In this document: positions 13,076 through 25,805 of the stretch, piece by piece | Numbering within the stretch: the stretch's first letter is position 1 | How the letters are laid out: each line of letters opens with the position of its first letter | NCBI GenBank assembly: GCA_019916065.1 | Contig: CM034240.1 | Span: forward strand, 44,838,026-44,902,025 | Direction: 5' to 3' | Length of the DNA stretch: 64,000 nt | From: Vitellaria paradoxa | Lineage: Eukaryota > Streptophyta > Magnoliopsida > Ericales > Sapotaceae | Made by a program: the position numbers and the translations under genes | The notes under the pieces: model-generated | What the model saw: the letters and a program-made list of their open reading frames with translations, nothing else | Databases searched by the model: none | What the model was told of the DNA's origin: nothing

Positions 13076-14279
13076 CGCATTGACATGTATATAAGTGTTT
13101 AATTCAAACATTAAACTGATTTGTATAATAGATGTTGTTATATTTGATCTTAGTTGTCTTAACATGTGACCTTATTGAGGTCTATTACATTCTAAGATGA
13201 ATTTTTTATTTTATTTTTTTTATCACATTTGTCTTTATGTATAATCTTGTTGAGGTATGAATTTTTAGTTGATCGCTGATGGAGATAAATGAACTCATTG
13301 TTTCTCTCTCTCTCTCTCTCTCTCTTAAGCCTTTATTTATATTATTACCTTACATTATCAAATAATAATAATAATAATAATTTTCAATCAATTTTTTTCC
13401 AGACAAAACTATTTAACAGACAAGAAGAAACCTAAAGTTAAAAAAAAAATTATAATAAGAAGAACGATCATAAACTACCATTTTCATAAACTACAAATTA
13501 GATATAGATTCTGTTTGAAATAATAAAAAACGCTGAAAAATGTTAAAAAATATTAAAAATATCTAAACGTTATTTACATTTTGTGTGTGTTTGAAATGAT
13601 AAAAAGTGAAAAAAAAATGAGATAAAGTGAGAAAAGTTATAAATTTATAATGCATGCAGTGAAATAAAAAAGTCGATGTGATAGAAATTTTTAGAGTTTT
13701 ATTTTATTTTTTGTAGATACCAAACGGTACCTTTATCTTACTGTATGAATTACGAATTTATAATTTTTATTAAATTTTATTATTTTTTATCACTCCAAAT
13801 ATCACCATAATTTTTTTAAAAAGTAAAATTTACTGACTCAAAGGTGCCCTCTTTCGTCACACAAATCGCCACAGAAGTGTCGACTTTTTTTTTTTTTTTT
13901 TTTACCAATAATGCCAAAAAATCACATTCAAACCCGCTTCCCGCTTATTATGGGACTTTCCCAAAGCAGACCTGGCACCCCCCAGAATTTACCGTTGGCT
14001 CCACAAACCCATATATTCACCTCAACGTTCGAAAATATAAATAAATAAATAAATAAATAAACAACCCACATTTCTCAATTCAAAATTTCAAATTCAAACT
14101 GCCCGTCTTGAATCCATCAATAAAAATACAAAACATAGAAACACCCTTCCTCTCAGAGACTTCTGACACGAACAAAATCTACCAAACCCTCCTTAAAATA
14201 CTCTTCACTTCATTGAACAATCAAACTCTTTTCCCTTCACAGAAAACCTGTGTGTCTCTCCTTATCTGCCGGTACCACA

Positions 14280-17200
14280 ATGCCTGGTCTCAAGAAATCG
14301 TCAATTTCACGCCAACCCTCTTACAACTCCCTCTATGTTAACCCCCTCGTTGAGCACAATTACAATCGCAGCTCCAGCGAAGGTGCTCGCAGCAGCTCCG
14401 ATGGGGTCGAGCTCGGCGCCCATTTGAGCCGAAACCCAGTTGCTTTCTCCGACGACAAAGAGAATTTCGTACCCAAGAGTGCTAAAAAATCCATTCTTGG
14501 AGACAGAGAAAATGTGGTGCCCAAAAATGGGAAGACTTGTTTAAGGGATAGGGCATTGAAGCCGTCTTCCCTGCAGCTCTGTATGCAACTGAATGAGCCA
14601 GATTCGACTTTTGGGTCGAAAATTTGGGAACCCATTGGATCAGATACCACTAGTTCTGTTAACATTTGGGATTATTCGGATTCCGAGGCTGCTCCTGCTT
14701 CATCCTGGTCTGCTCTCCCCAATAGGTAGCTTTTCTCACCCCTCTTTGAATTTGATTAATATGAAATTAGGTTTTGTGTAGGATTGGGATATAAGGTTGC
14801 TCATATATATATATATATATATGTATACATAATATGTGGTCTTGAAATCAAGGATTTTGTTGATAATTATTTAAGGAAGATTACTCAAATATGACTTTTT
14901 TTTAGTTTAGATAGAGATTTTCATAAAGATTTGAATAGTTTAATCTGATGAATTTGTAATCTTTTATAACAGCAGCTACACAATTTTAAAAAGTAGTGGT
15001 ATTGTTACTTTAGTAGTAATTATTAAAAAAAATTTCATGAATTATTATTTTTATCAAAAAACAATTTATGTACAATGTAATATCATATCCATTAATTTAA
15101 AATTCCTAGTTATCCCAGTAGAGCCTAATAGTATGCATCAATTTGTTGTTGTGACTGTTGTTTCAGGTCTTTGTTGTATAGACCTTTGCCAGTGGATATA
15201 GGGAGGTGTTCTTGTGTAATAGTGAAAGAGGCAATGCCAGAAGGGCTAGCTGGGGGCACTCTTTACTCATTATACACCAATGTAAGGTCTTTGGCACTTT
15301 GCCCGCTGCATGTTAGTGAGAAAGGCCATTTGCATGTTCATTGTGTGGGTCCAATGTAGGCCCATTGAGAAAGTCATGATCTTGCAATCACGACTATGTG
15401 TAGGCGCTCTGACTTGATATTTGGATGGCAAAAAAATTTGAAAAAGTTGGTGTAAAAATGATATGTGTCGAAATTTGATTGGAGGAAGTTAGAAAACTTT
15501 TTGTAAGTTGTAGTGGAATTTGGCATACCAAACACAATAGATTGCAATTGAAGAATTAAATTTGCTCTCTGAAGTTGCGGTTGGCCACTATATGTTAGAT
15601 AATATAGAGGGAGTCAATTTGCATTCGTGGTTCATTGTGTGGGTCCAATGTGGGCCCATGAAATGGAGATCGTGCAACTGCGACTGCATGTAGAGGCACT
15701 CTTGACTTAGATTGCACTTGAATGATTAGAGAGTCTTGTTGCATTTAATTTTCAATTACTTGCACTTGAGTGTGCTGAGAGTGATTAGTTTATTTCATTT
15801 GTGTATTGGTTTGGTGTGATTTTGTGTACAAGGTAATTAATAAAATCTTGTTTCTGTAGAAGTGCTCCAATCTCCATTTTCTCAACATGCTAATTTGTGC
15901 AAAAGTTCTTACCATTTTATTGAATTCTTATTGTGAATTAATCACTTCATTTTTTTTTTGCCATTATCTATCTAATGAGATTATTCTCTTGTGACTTGAG
16001 AGCATACTGTTCTTCACCTTTATCGGCTGATAAGAATTGATGATTTGTAGCTAGTTTGAGCAGCGGCCTAGTTTTCAAGATGCGTTACAATCAGCCTTCA
16101 TAATCCTGTACTTTTGGCTGTTCTGTGCTCACCAACTTAACTTCAAGATTTTGTTAAATTTGACAAGAGTGTAATGTTCTGGTTACCATTCAACAGAGTT
16201 CCAACAGTTCAAAAATGTGTGTGCGTATGCTCCGTGTGTTGAGATTTAGGCCTCTCCCCAAGCTTGCTTTTGAATAGTTCCCCAACTAATGCTATTTTTT
16301 AGAACAGTTCAATGGAGCTGGTATACTAATTTAAACTAAAATTTTCTTCAACATTTGTACAAGGAATTGTATTTATGAATTAAATGACAGCAAGATAAGC
16401 ACAAACATCAAGACAAGGAATTATATTTCGTGTTACATTGCAATAGTGTTGTATTGAAATTGTTCTCTCTCTCTCTCTCTCTCTCTCTATATGTTGTTGA
16501 GGACCTGTGATATTTTGATGGGGGAGGGATGGGATCAATAGTGTTTATCCCTTTTTCAATGGGAACACCAACATTTTCGACTTTGGGTTATGGAACACTT
16601 CAAAATTTTGCAGTGACATTTATACTTGAAATTTTGGTCATTTTTAAAACATTAGGAAGGTCAAGGACGACAAGATCGGAAACTTGCAATGGCTTATCAC
16701 AGGCGGCGTAATGGAAGGTCTGAGTTTGTTGTGGCTCAGAATATTAAGGGGATATTTTGCATTTCAGACGATAGTTTTATTGGGACAGTAACAGCAAACC
16801 TAATGGGTTCAAAATACCATATTTGGGATCAGGTTTTATTCTTACACAAAACCATTATGACATGAACATCTTACCAATGTAAAATGGCAAATAAGATTTT
16901 AGTCCTTGCCTTTGATGATGATGCATTTTGTTTGCAGGGTGGCCAACTCAATTCCTTACCTAAACAATCTAAGCCACCACTGGCTGTTGTGGCGTAAGCT
17001 CTCTCTCTCTCTCTCTCTCTCATTTTGGTTGTTAATGTGTACTTATTATCTTTTGATTCTTTAGATTCATGCCGACCATAGTCACCTGGATGGGGAGTTA
17101 CAGAAGCATGAGGGTGTGGGTACCAAAGCACCAATCCATGCAGCTAAAGAGCACAGCTCAGGTCAAACGCACTATTTCTTTGCATCTCATGTATCGATCT

Positions 17201-18104
17201 TAGTTCCCATCTTTCGCAGTATTACCAATTTCGATATGCAATTCAATGCATTTTATGTATCAAATGTAGATAAAACATATTGCTGGACTACCAAAGGATT
17301 GGGAAGGGAAAATGGACAAAATCCATCAGCTATTCTCAAGGATCCCACATTACAATAATGTAAGTTGGTAGATGGAGGTGGTGGTGCTGCTTCTTCTTCG
17401 TAAACCACAAAGTTTTTGATTACCCAACATTGTATGGTGCTTGGGCAGATTTCGAAGCAATACGAGTTAGACTTCAGAGATAGGGGACGGTCAGGGCTAA
17501 GAATCCAAAGCTCAGTGAAGAATTTCCAGCTGACTTTGGAGGTATAAGCAATTTCCTTCCCTATAATAACCCTTAAGCATTTTCTTCATCTATTCTCTCT
17601 CCAATGATCCAAGTAGAACTTAAAACACTGTCATTTCCAACAAACAGAAGAATGGAAGGCAGACAATCCTGCAGCTTGGAAGGGTGGGAAAATCGAAGTA
17701 TGTGATGGATTACAGGTAAAATAAGATCACATCTCTTTCCTAGAAGAACAATCGAGAAATTAGTTGTGTTTAGAAAGAGTAGACAGAAGTTCTGGCTACT
17801 CAGCTCTTTTTTTGGCTTTTTCTAAAATGACGAAATTTATCCTCTTACGTTTTAAACTTCTTTTAAACTATGAAAGGCAAAATATCAAATTAACAAAAAA
17901 TTACAAGGTTAGCTACTTTAAAAAGCTAGGTTTTTTGCTTCCCAAACTAAGCCTAGTGAGAACTTGAAGAATGAAAAATATCAGGGGTACAAGAACAACT
18001 AATAACTGTGTTTTGTGTGTGTGTGCAGATATCCTTTGACTGGTTTCCAGGCATTTTGCATATGTCTGGCTTCTATTGATTCGAAGCTTTGCTGCGCATT
18101 GTGA
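14280..18104 (+). CDS. TLP8: Tubby-like protein 8 (nine exons, 405 aa)
   Basis: Exons: 14280-14725, 15167-15281, 16656-16832, 16938-16993, 17065-17161, 17270-17359, 17449-17541, 17648-17715 and 18029-18104. All borders are GT-AG and phases agree, giving 405 residues, close to Arabidopsis TLP8 (At1g16070). The start at 14280 is the first ATG; the in-frame upstream codon at 14250 is GTG. The N-terminus is Ser-rich and holds two KEN/REN-type stretches (DDKENFVPK, DRENVVPK) and the conserved SDSEAAPASSWSALPNR. From residue ~150 the tubby C-terminal domain follows (RKLAMAYHRRRNG, TANLMGSKYHIWDQ, TWMGSYRSMRVW, KQYELDFRDRGR, QAFCICLASIDSKLCC). There is no F-box, a feature that separates TLP8 from other plant tubby proteins. 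Tubby domains bind phosphoinositides and can shuttle to the nucleus; for TLP8 the function is little known. Intron 8 holds a MITE. Confidence 0.95.
15418..15540. mobile_element. Short 'GATATGTG' MITE in intron 2 of TLP8
   Basis: The block runs from TATTTGGATGGCAAAAAAAT to ATACCAAACACAATAG and shares AAAATGATATGTG and AATTTGATTGGAGGAAGTTA with copies at 26339 and 50425. Target duplication is not clear. Confidence 0.45.
17764..17952. mobile_element. Tourist-like MITE in intron 8 of TLP8
   Basis: Ends TGTGTTTAGAAAGAG and, on the minus strand, GGCTTAGTTTGGGAAG are imperfect inverted repeats. The core shares ATGAAAGGCAAAATATCAAAT with a block (GAAGGGTAAAAATGTCAAAT) found near 29645 and 51476. Confidence 0.45.
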
Positions 18105-19440
18105 TAATCTGCAGAGATGTCTTTATAGTTTCAACCTTTTGACACACAGATTTTGATTCCACCATTCTGTCGTTATGCCGCAATTTTCGGGCGGATTAGA
18201 GATGGAAGAGTTCTCATTTTCCAAAGGGGGATGCCAATAGTGAAATGTTCAGTAAAACTCAAAAAATGGTGAGTTGAAAATGGCAATGGGATTGGTTGAT
18301 CTATGTTTGTACTTCGGACACTCATTCTAGCTACTTTGACATTTCCAATCAACATCTCTCTCTCTCCTGGGTAAATTACCTGATCAACTGGTTTATAGTT
18401 TGGTCATCAGTTGGTTTGTAAATAATTTAGTGTTCTGTTGAAATGTATATTACATATTTTCCCCAGTGTATGACTGAGGTGATGAAGTTGAAATGCTATG
18501 AAAATTAATGGAGCCATTCTCTTTTTGTCGGCTGATAAGACCCTCCTCAGCTTATTTTTTGTGGCTCACTAAACCTAAGTTGAAATATGTGATAAAATAA
18601 ATAAAAGTATTTGTTTCTACAAATACTCTATTCATTTTCCTCTCACTTTTTCAGTGATAATCCAAAAAATTAAATAAAATAAAAAATTAAAATTTATTTT
18701 TTCATTTTACTTTTTAATTTTCTCGTATTTTATTTATAAGAGGAGAGAGCTAACATTAGGTGGCATCGATCATCATAACCATTCATTTTTAACTTATGGT
18801 TTATGGTAAAAACTTTTCTTAATTTTTAATTTTTATTTATTTATTTATTTTAGAGGAGATCTTAGCCGTTGAATAGTTTTGGCTGATGGTTAACTTTTGT
18901 AACGTTGTGAATTTCATAGTAATAAATGGGTCACTGAGCACCTCGTGTGCCTCCTCAAGGAGCTGAACGCATGAAACATAACTACAAAAATAATTGTAAA
19001 TAAATATTGTATTTCTAGCCATGAACTTGTGTCTGCTGCTAATAAATGTGAACTCTACCCAATATCATTTGGCTCATTCCACTGCTAGATCAACTCAATA
19101 TCATTTACACCGGTAACATTGCATGGAATGGATCCATAGATCTTACATGTTCTGCAATTAAAAAATAATAATAATTAAATTAATGTAAGAAGAGGAACAT
19201 ACAGAAAAAAAAAAAAGAAAAAACATAAAATATATCTCTATCTCATAGTAGTCAAAATGTGGGGCATATTAAAATTGGAACTGTATTTAGGAAAAGTGTT
19301 TTTCAAGCTTTAAATTCAGATTTGAATCATATTGAAGCGTCGAATGAACAAGGTGGTCGAAATCACTGTTCATCTACAAAAATAATTGAACTTTTGGCAC
19401 AACGGATTGCGGTTCAGCACCCTTTTGCTTGAAGTTACAA
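18105..19440. other. Intergenic, no gene seen
   Basis: The first part should be TLP8 3' UTR. Then AT-rich DNA. A GCTAACATTAGGTGG stretch at 18749 has a diverged counterpart (GCTAACATCGCCGCAATG) at 21891, suggesting another small repeat family. Confidence 0.4.
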
Positions 19441-19670
19441 GTCTTTCTTGAGTCCTCTGCATCCTTCGTGTATGACACATTTCGATATTTGTGGGCCCTT
19501 TTCTGGTTGTGTTTCTTTTTTAACCCCATTCACTATAACATTTTGGGGGTTAAGTGAAACAGAAGAATTTACATTTTCTCCTTACCTCACAAAAATAAAA
19601 AAGAAGAAGAATTTACATTTTTCACCTCCTTACCCTTTGCGTTAATATTTTGTACGTATCTATAAAGGAG
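19441..19670 (+). repeat. Direct repeat X, left copy, flanking the copia fragment
   Basis: About 225 bp that reappear at 21438-21660 with ~15% differences: CCTCTGCATCC, GGTTGTGTTTCTTTTT, AGTGAAACAGAAGAATTTAC and TATCTATAAAGGAGTG all have counterparts in the same order. It is not an LTR, since it lies outside the LTR end. Confidence 0.8.
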
Positions 19671-19676
19671 TGATTC

Positions 19677-21437
19677 TGATACTAGTTTATTGTAATAAAT
19701 TCTATAATTGAGAATATAAATATGGTAATAAAATAGAAAAAATAGTTATACGTGATAAATAAAGAATAATTGTAACACACAAAGGTACAACGATTTACGT
19801 GATTCAGCGTAATGCTTACGTCCACAGGTAAAGATAAGAGAAATATTTTATTACGACAAAAGGAGAATACAAAAATAAAAAAGATATAAAATATCTCGGT
19901 ACCAAAATTGAGATAAAAAAGTACCCGAAATATATTTCACCCTAAAAGACAAACACTTATTTTTTCTCGCACATCTTGACACTTTAATCTTTTTTCTTTT
20001 TTTATTTTTTATTTATTACTTTTCTCTCCTTTTCTTTTCTATCTGCACACATTTCATTGTTCTCAGATGCCTTGTATTTATACTTGACTGCAAACTAAAT
20101 ATAGCCAACCCTACGTAAAAAAAAAAAAATTAGATAATGAGTTGGAGATCTAAAGATTGTATGATTGAAACAAAAGTTAATTCCTACCATAGGATTGCCA
20201 GCTCATTTTCAACAACTCTCTCCCTCAAGCTTTTGTGTGGGCAGTCACAATCATTTTCTATTTTCTCCGTAATATCTTAGAGGGTTTTTCAAATACAATA
20301 AACACCAATCAAGTCTAAGCATTATTTAAACTTCTGAACATGAACTGGCTTAATCAATATATCAGTTGGATTATCCGCCATACCAATCTTTTGAATTCCA
20401 ATCTATCCTTGATATATAATTTCTCGAACAAAGTGATATCTGACATCAATGTGCTAGGTCCTCTCATCTTACATTTTATTTTTAGTCAAATATATGGCAT
20501 TTTGGCTATCACAATGTGCTACAATAAGATCTTATTTCAAAATTAATTCATCAAGCAAGCCTTTTAACCAAATAACTTCTTTCAGTGCTTCAGTTATTGC
20601 CATATATTTTGCCTCTGTAGTGGACAAGGCAACTGTAGTCTATTATGATGCTTTCCAACTAATGGCAGAATGAGAAAGAGTGAAGATATATCATGTCATA
20701 GATTTTCTCTTGTCAAAATCAACAGCATAATCTGAATTTACGAACCTAATAGCAGTACTATTTACACTATTACTATCAAATACTAAACTAACATTTGTAA
20801 TGCCTCTTAAATATTAAAATATCCATTTTACGGTCTGCCAGTAAGTCTTACTAGGATTATCCATGTATCTGCTCACAACATTGATTGGATGTGAAATACT
20901 CGGACGACTACATATCATAGCATACATGAAGTTTTCAACTGCATTAGCATATGACAGACGAGATATGTCTATCTTTTCTTCTTCAGACTGTGGTGACATG
21001 GCCGCTGAAACCTTAAAATGAGCAAGAAGTGGAGTGCTCATAGGCTTAGAGTTTTGCATACCAAAATATTCAAGCACTTTCTCAATATACTTTTTCTGTG
21101 ACAAGTACAACTTTTTCGCTTTTCTATATTAGTGAATTCCTATACCCAAAATCTTTTTTGCTAGACCCAAATCTTTCATTTCAAACTCACCACTAAGTTG
21201 GGCTTTCAACTTAACAATCTAGGACATGTCCTTTGTAGCAATGAGCATATCATCAACATATAATAGCAAATTCACAAAAGAACTATTTGTAAGCTTTTTG
21301 AAGTAGACACAACTATCATACTTACTTCTAGAGTAACCATGCTCAATTATGAATGTATCAAATCGCTTGTCCCACTATTTAGGTAATTACTTCAGATCAT
21401 ACAAGGATTTCTTCAATAAGTAACCATCTTTCTTAAT
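19677..21437 (-). mobile_element. Decayed Ty1/copia retrotransposon, 3' portion
   Basis: On the minus strand the order is RT, RNase H, polypurine tract (GAGGGAGAGAG, ~20216-20228), then the 3' LTR 20214-19677. The LTR is ~538 bp, starts TGTTGAAAATG and ends CTAGTATCA, and has a TATAAATA box near 20080. The 5' LTR, gag, protease, integrase and the start of RT are missing: the element stops at 21437 inside RT. Several stop codons interrupt the reading frame, so it is inactive. Confidence 0.85.
20300..21437 (-). pseudogene. Copia reverse transcriptase / RNase H remnant
   Basis: Reading 21437 downwards on the minus strand gives KKDGYLLKKSLYDLK, the RT active site LLLYVDDMLIA (near 21265), the connector ending LSQKKYIEKVLEYFGM, and further on RNase H residues with IDVRYHFVREII. 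In-frame stops follow SLYDLK and KDMS and occur in the RNase H part. The longest open piece is 20814-21110. It is a dead copy of the Ty1/copia pol. Confidence 0.85.
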
Positions 21438-21665
21438 TCCTTTGCATCCTCTGTGTATAACACATTTTGATGTTTGCGGGCACTCTTGTGGTTGTGTTTC
21501 TTTTTCAACCCCCTTTACTTTAACATTTTTGGAGTTAAGTGAAATAGAAGAATTTACATTTTCTACTTGGCAAAAAAAAAAAAAAAAAAGTAGAAGAATT
21601 TACATTTTTTACCTCCCTACCTTTGCCTTAATATTTCGTACTTATCTATAAAGGAGTGGCTCTCA
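21438..21665 (+). repeat. Direct repeat X, right copy
   Basis: Second copy of the 225-bp sequence at 19441-19670, in the same orientation, with a longer A-run near 21570. It begins exactly where recognisable copia RT sequence ends. Confidence 0.8.
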
Positions 21666-24015
21666 CTTATAAGGTAGACGTCTCATTGTTTCGAATTGCA
21701 CAGTATGCTAACTTGATAAATTTTTAACAAAGGTTGTCAGCCTTTTCTGCATGTGTCAAGTTAGGGGAAGTACCAATTGAGAGGCCACTCTTTGTATGTT
21801 CAGTTTGGCTTAGATTTAATGTAAAAAAGTTTTTGTCGTGGATCATAGGATTAAAATCAACGATTAAAATTAATGGCTAATGTTGAATAGCTAACATCGC
21901 CGCAATGTTAGTCCCACCACGTCCCTTTTATATTTCCTTGACAAGGCTAGTTTATTCAGAGCATACCTTAATTTTTTTTGATAAAGTAATGCTATACAAT
22001 TAAAAAATTTTGTCATTAGAATAATATGAAACACTTGTAAGATAAAACTTTGAAACAATACGTCAATTAAATTTTATTTTAATTACAATTTTACCACTAT
22101 CATATTATTCTAATACATTTTATTTTTTTAATTTAGTTGGATAGCATTTGTCTTTCTGATAGTACCATGAGTGCTAGTTTCTTCATTGAGGTTGTGTTTC
22201 CAATTCCTTGAGTGATGGAAGAGGTTAAATTACGAAATTTCCGTTAGGCATCAAACTGCTGTTTACTTTGCAACTCGTTTAATGACGAATATAGGCTTTT
22301 TGGCATATATTTGAAAATTTAAAGAAAGGAATTTAACCTTCTAACGAATTAAAATATGCATCATTGAATATTTGATTTTGGACACAATGAGATCAACGTG
22401 CATTGGACAACCAACTAATCCTTTTTCTTCTAGAAGCCGTACCACAAAAAAGTTTAAAAAAAATTTGAAATAAATATAGAAATTGGAAGAAAATATTTTT
22501 ATTCTTGCAATTTTACTTTACTAATTACTTAGACTTTGTTTGGCTATAAAAAAAAAGATTTTGCTCCTCTTCTTTTTGTAACTTTTTTTTTTGGTTTTAT
22601 GTTGCTTTTTTCACTAAATTTTAATTTTCTTTAAAACTGTAACTTTAGGTCTGTTAATTGCATTTGTTAAAAAAAATAAAAAAATTTACGTCCGTTAGGC
22701 TAAAAGTTGAAAACATAAAAAAAATAATTTTTTCGCTACTTTTTTACTCAAATGGATAGCTTTTATCTCAAATGCACGTGAAATTTTTGATTTTTTTTTT
22801 GAATGCAATTAACATGCGAAAAAGATACAACTAAAATGAAAATCAAATTTTGGTGAAAAAATTATATAAGACAAAAAAAAGATACAAAAAATTAAAAATT
22901 AACTTTTTTGTAACCAAATCAAATCTTAGGCTCTGTTTGACATATTCAATTTTACCAATTTTTAATTACAAGTTGACATGTGTTATTTTTATGTGTTTGT
23001 TAAAAATTTATAAAAATTCAAGAAAAATTGGATAAATTAGAGAAAATTGGTAAAATTATAAAAAAAAGAAAAAAAACTGATAATTTTGTTTGTTAGAAAG
23101 AAGTTATATATTTGATAAATTTTGAGAGAGAAACTTGGAGATTTTTGGTGATCCTCCAAATGGGCCTCAATCAACTCTTGCCAAACTCAGCTTGGAACTA
23201 GCAAAGGTATAGAATCAATTCTATTTTCCATTTGATAATAGAACTACACACAAAAGGAAAAGGCTTTTACTTTGGGGATCAATGCATGCATCTTATTTCC
23301 ACAAGTAGATGGGAAAATTTTTCAAAATTGGGTTGTGAGCTTTGACAGTAATTCCAGTGGATTGTGACAGTATTGACAATGATTCAATTTGTTCTGCCCT
23401 ACAGCTAATCATAATATTTAATTACCTTTTCCATTTAACTTTTGAGCCTTCAAATTTGGTGTCGGTCCAGCCTACCATCAAATTTCATGCCTTGATGTCA
23501 TGAATTGAAGTCCCCACTTGATTTAAAAATTCAAAATTAAGGCGAATTGAAGACTTGACGTCCAGATTTCATGGGAAGCTAGCAAAATTTGGTGGCTGCT
23601 CCCTCAACCCCTTGATGTGATTGATGTGGTAGCTTTCCACTCTTTTTTATTTATTTATTTATTTATAATTTTTCAAGTGTTATAACTCCTTTTGGAGTCT
23701 TAAATTTTTTTACAAAATTTTAAAATTTTTCAACCTTCTTCTATGTGCCACTTTTATACCATTTTAACATTAATTTTTATTATTATTTTTTTAACCTTTC
23801 CAATATATATGAGGTACATGAAAGTAAGTCAACTGAATGGAAGTTTTAGATCCCAACAACTCTTGAGGAAAACATTGTAAGGAAGAGAATCTCCTGGCAG
23901 ACCTAGCTAGTTGTTTACCAATTAATATATATAGGCTTAACATTTAGCTTAAAAAAATAATAATTTAAAAAAAATAAAAAGGTGAAACTGTTTAAAATTT
24001 TATTCTAATGCAATC
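21666..24015. other. Intergenic, MITE-rich, no gene seen
   Basis: AT-rich DNA with one clear Tourist-type MITE (22532-22925), a second degenerate one from about 22929, and no reading frame of recognisable family. Confidence 0.5.
22532..22925. mobile_element. Tourist-type MITE, 394 bp
   Basis: Ends GACTTTGTTTGGCTA and, on the minus strand, GATTTGATTTGGTTA are inverted, with TTA on both sides (22529-22531, 22926-22928). It is one of the longer copies in the window and non-coding. Confidence 0.65.
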
Positions 24016-24031
24016 ACGATTGCCAAATGGG

Positions 24032-24306
24032 TGGTCATGGTATATCACATATAGAAAGAGAGGAATGTTAAAGTTTTTAATGGTTTATCCCCATCCGTTT
24101 CTAAAATCATCAAAGCAGTTATGTATGAAATTAAAATTAGATACTCTTACTCTTTTGTTAAAAAGACATTTAATGTAAATATAGATTTTTGTAATAGTTA
24201 GAGAATTCTCTTTACTACTACATAATTGTAAAGTGGGATATGTCTCTAAGATGATATAAATACTTAGTTCCTTCTATTAATCTAAGTTACACTTACCAAA
24301 AACAAA
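24032..24306 (+). mobile_element. SINE-like retroposon with 16-bp target duplication
   Basis: The 16-bp direct repeat ACGATTGCCAAATGGG occurs at 24016-24031 and 24307-24322. Between them lie 275 bp ending in an A-rich tail (CCAAAAACAAA). Long target duplications plus an A-rich 3' end are typical of LINE-mobilised insertions. No clear pol III A/B boxes were seen, so it could also be a truncated LINE or a retroposed transcript. Confidence 0.55.
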
Positions 24307-24545
24307 ACGATTGCCAAATGGGGTATATATGTTTGTGCTTCCATGAGACTACTACCAAAATATACACATATAAATATATTTATATTTATCCTTGAAGGTT
24401 AATCTAGGTCACATATTTATAAACAAAATTAGAGTTAGAGTAGGAGCGAGAGAGAAAGGTGAGAGTCAGTTTTTTTTTTAATATATGGCCTAAGGAGATT
24501 TCCAAGCGTCCATTAAAAAAATTAAATATATATTATAATTATATT

Positions 24546-25797
24546 TAGGGGTGGCAAAATTGACCCAAACCCATCAACCCACCCAATTAAACCCATAATA
24601 AATGGGTTTGGGTCCTATTATTTTACTAATTGGGTTGTAATTGGGTAACTTATAAAATACCCATTTATAAACGGGTGTAAATGAGTTGTGAAACAGGACC
24701 CGTTAAAACACCCATTTAAGTTAAAAAAATTAGTTTAACCCCCCTCTCTCTTTACACTGTTCTCTCTCTCTCTAGCAATATCTACAATAAATATATATTA
24801 TATACATTACATATATATGATACGTGTATATATATATTCAACGTATATAATAAATGTATAATATATACATTATATATAATTTATTTCTTCTTCCATTCTC
24901 TTTTCCTATTCTCCTCCATACTCAATACAAATAACACGTGCGCGTACACACACGAGCCCACACACGCACACACGCTTACACACACATGCGCGCACACACA
25001 CACAAACACGCGCGCATACACACGCCTACACACGCGCACGCGCGCACACATACACACGCGCACGCGCGTACACATACATACATGCCTACGCGCGCGCGCG
25101 CGTACATGCATACATACCTACATGTGCGCGCTCGCGCACATACATGCATACATGCCTACATACGCACGCGCGCACACACACACGCACACATACCTACACA
25201 CATACGCGTGCGTACAGACACGCACGCACGTGCAAACACATGCATACACGCTTACGCGCGCGCGCGCGCGGGAGCACACATGCACACGCACACACACACG
25301 AGCTCATGCGTGCACACGTACACACACGAACACCTGCACACACACGCACACATGCACACACACATGCACACGTGCATGCACACACATACACACACACCCC
25401 ACAAGTATACGTGCGCGTAGAGAGAGAGAGAGAGTTCTTGATTTAAAATTGAATAAAAAATAAATCGGTTCGTACAAATTCGAAATTAACTGAAAAATGT
25501 AAATATAATATATAATATTATATAATATGTATAATATTATATTAATTAAAATAAATAATGATGTATTTATATATATACACACATTAATTGAAATAAATTT
25601 TTTATTTTTTTTAAAAAGTAAGTTGGGTCATAAGTAAATGGGTTGGATATGGGTTCATGGGTTTGATATAACCCATATTCAACCCGCCCATATCTAACCC
25701 GCCTTTTAAATGGGTGGATTTGGGTTGCACTCATTTAATCTCCAACCCGTTTAAACCCATCACTAACCCACCCAACCCGCCCATTTTGCCACCACTA
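24546..25797. mobile_element. hAT-type non-autonomous transposon
   Basis: The element is bounded by a perfect 8-bp target duplication, ATTATATT (24538-24545 and 25798-25805), diagnostic of hAT elements. Terminal inverted repeats are TAGGGGTGGCAAAAT and TAGTGGTGGCAAAAT. Subterminal regions are full of GGGTT/AACCC motifs (about 24560-24740 and 25620-25790), the kind of repeated transposase-binding sites known in hAT elements. It is 1252 bp with no transposase; the centre is occupied by a purine-pyrimidine microsatellite. Confidence 0.85.
24934..25412. repeat. ~480-bp alternating purine-pyrimidine (AC/CG) microsatellite
   Basis: Nearly uninterrupted alternation of purine and pyrimidine, made of CA, CG and TA steps with CGCGCGCG cores at about 25089-25101 and 25256-25270. 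Such DNA readily adopts the Z form. A (GA)n run follows at 25420-25434. Long His/Thr/Arg or Cys/Val frames across it arise from composition. Confidence 0.9.
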
Positions 25798-25805
25798 ATT
25801 ATATT

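Larger units (their letters stand above)
7017..14279. other. Intergenic, MITE-rich spacer between divergent genes
   Basis: Very AT-rich DNA with the MITEs and inverted repeat listed separately, further degenerate GTTTGG...CCAAAC units (7108-7236, 7800-7945, 9140-9470, 13510-13730), a (TC)n run at 13303-13325 and a (TAA)n run near 13363. It should hold both upstream regulatory regions; a 5' UTR for the tubby-like gene probably lies within the ~250 bp before 14280. Confidence 0.55.

Noticed and set aside
12898..13165. Gly/Arg-rich minus-strand frames
   Set aside because: Composition artefact of the C/T-only block.
24881..25582. Several overlapping 67-160-codon reading frames rich in His/Thr/Arg or Cys/Val
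   Set aside because: They arise from the AC/CG microsatellite on both strands and all frames; no codon structure beyond the repeat.
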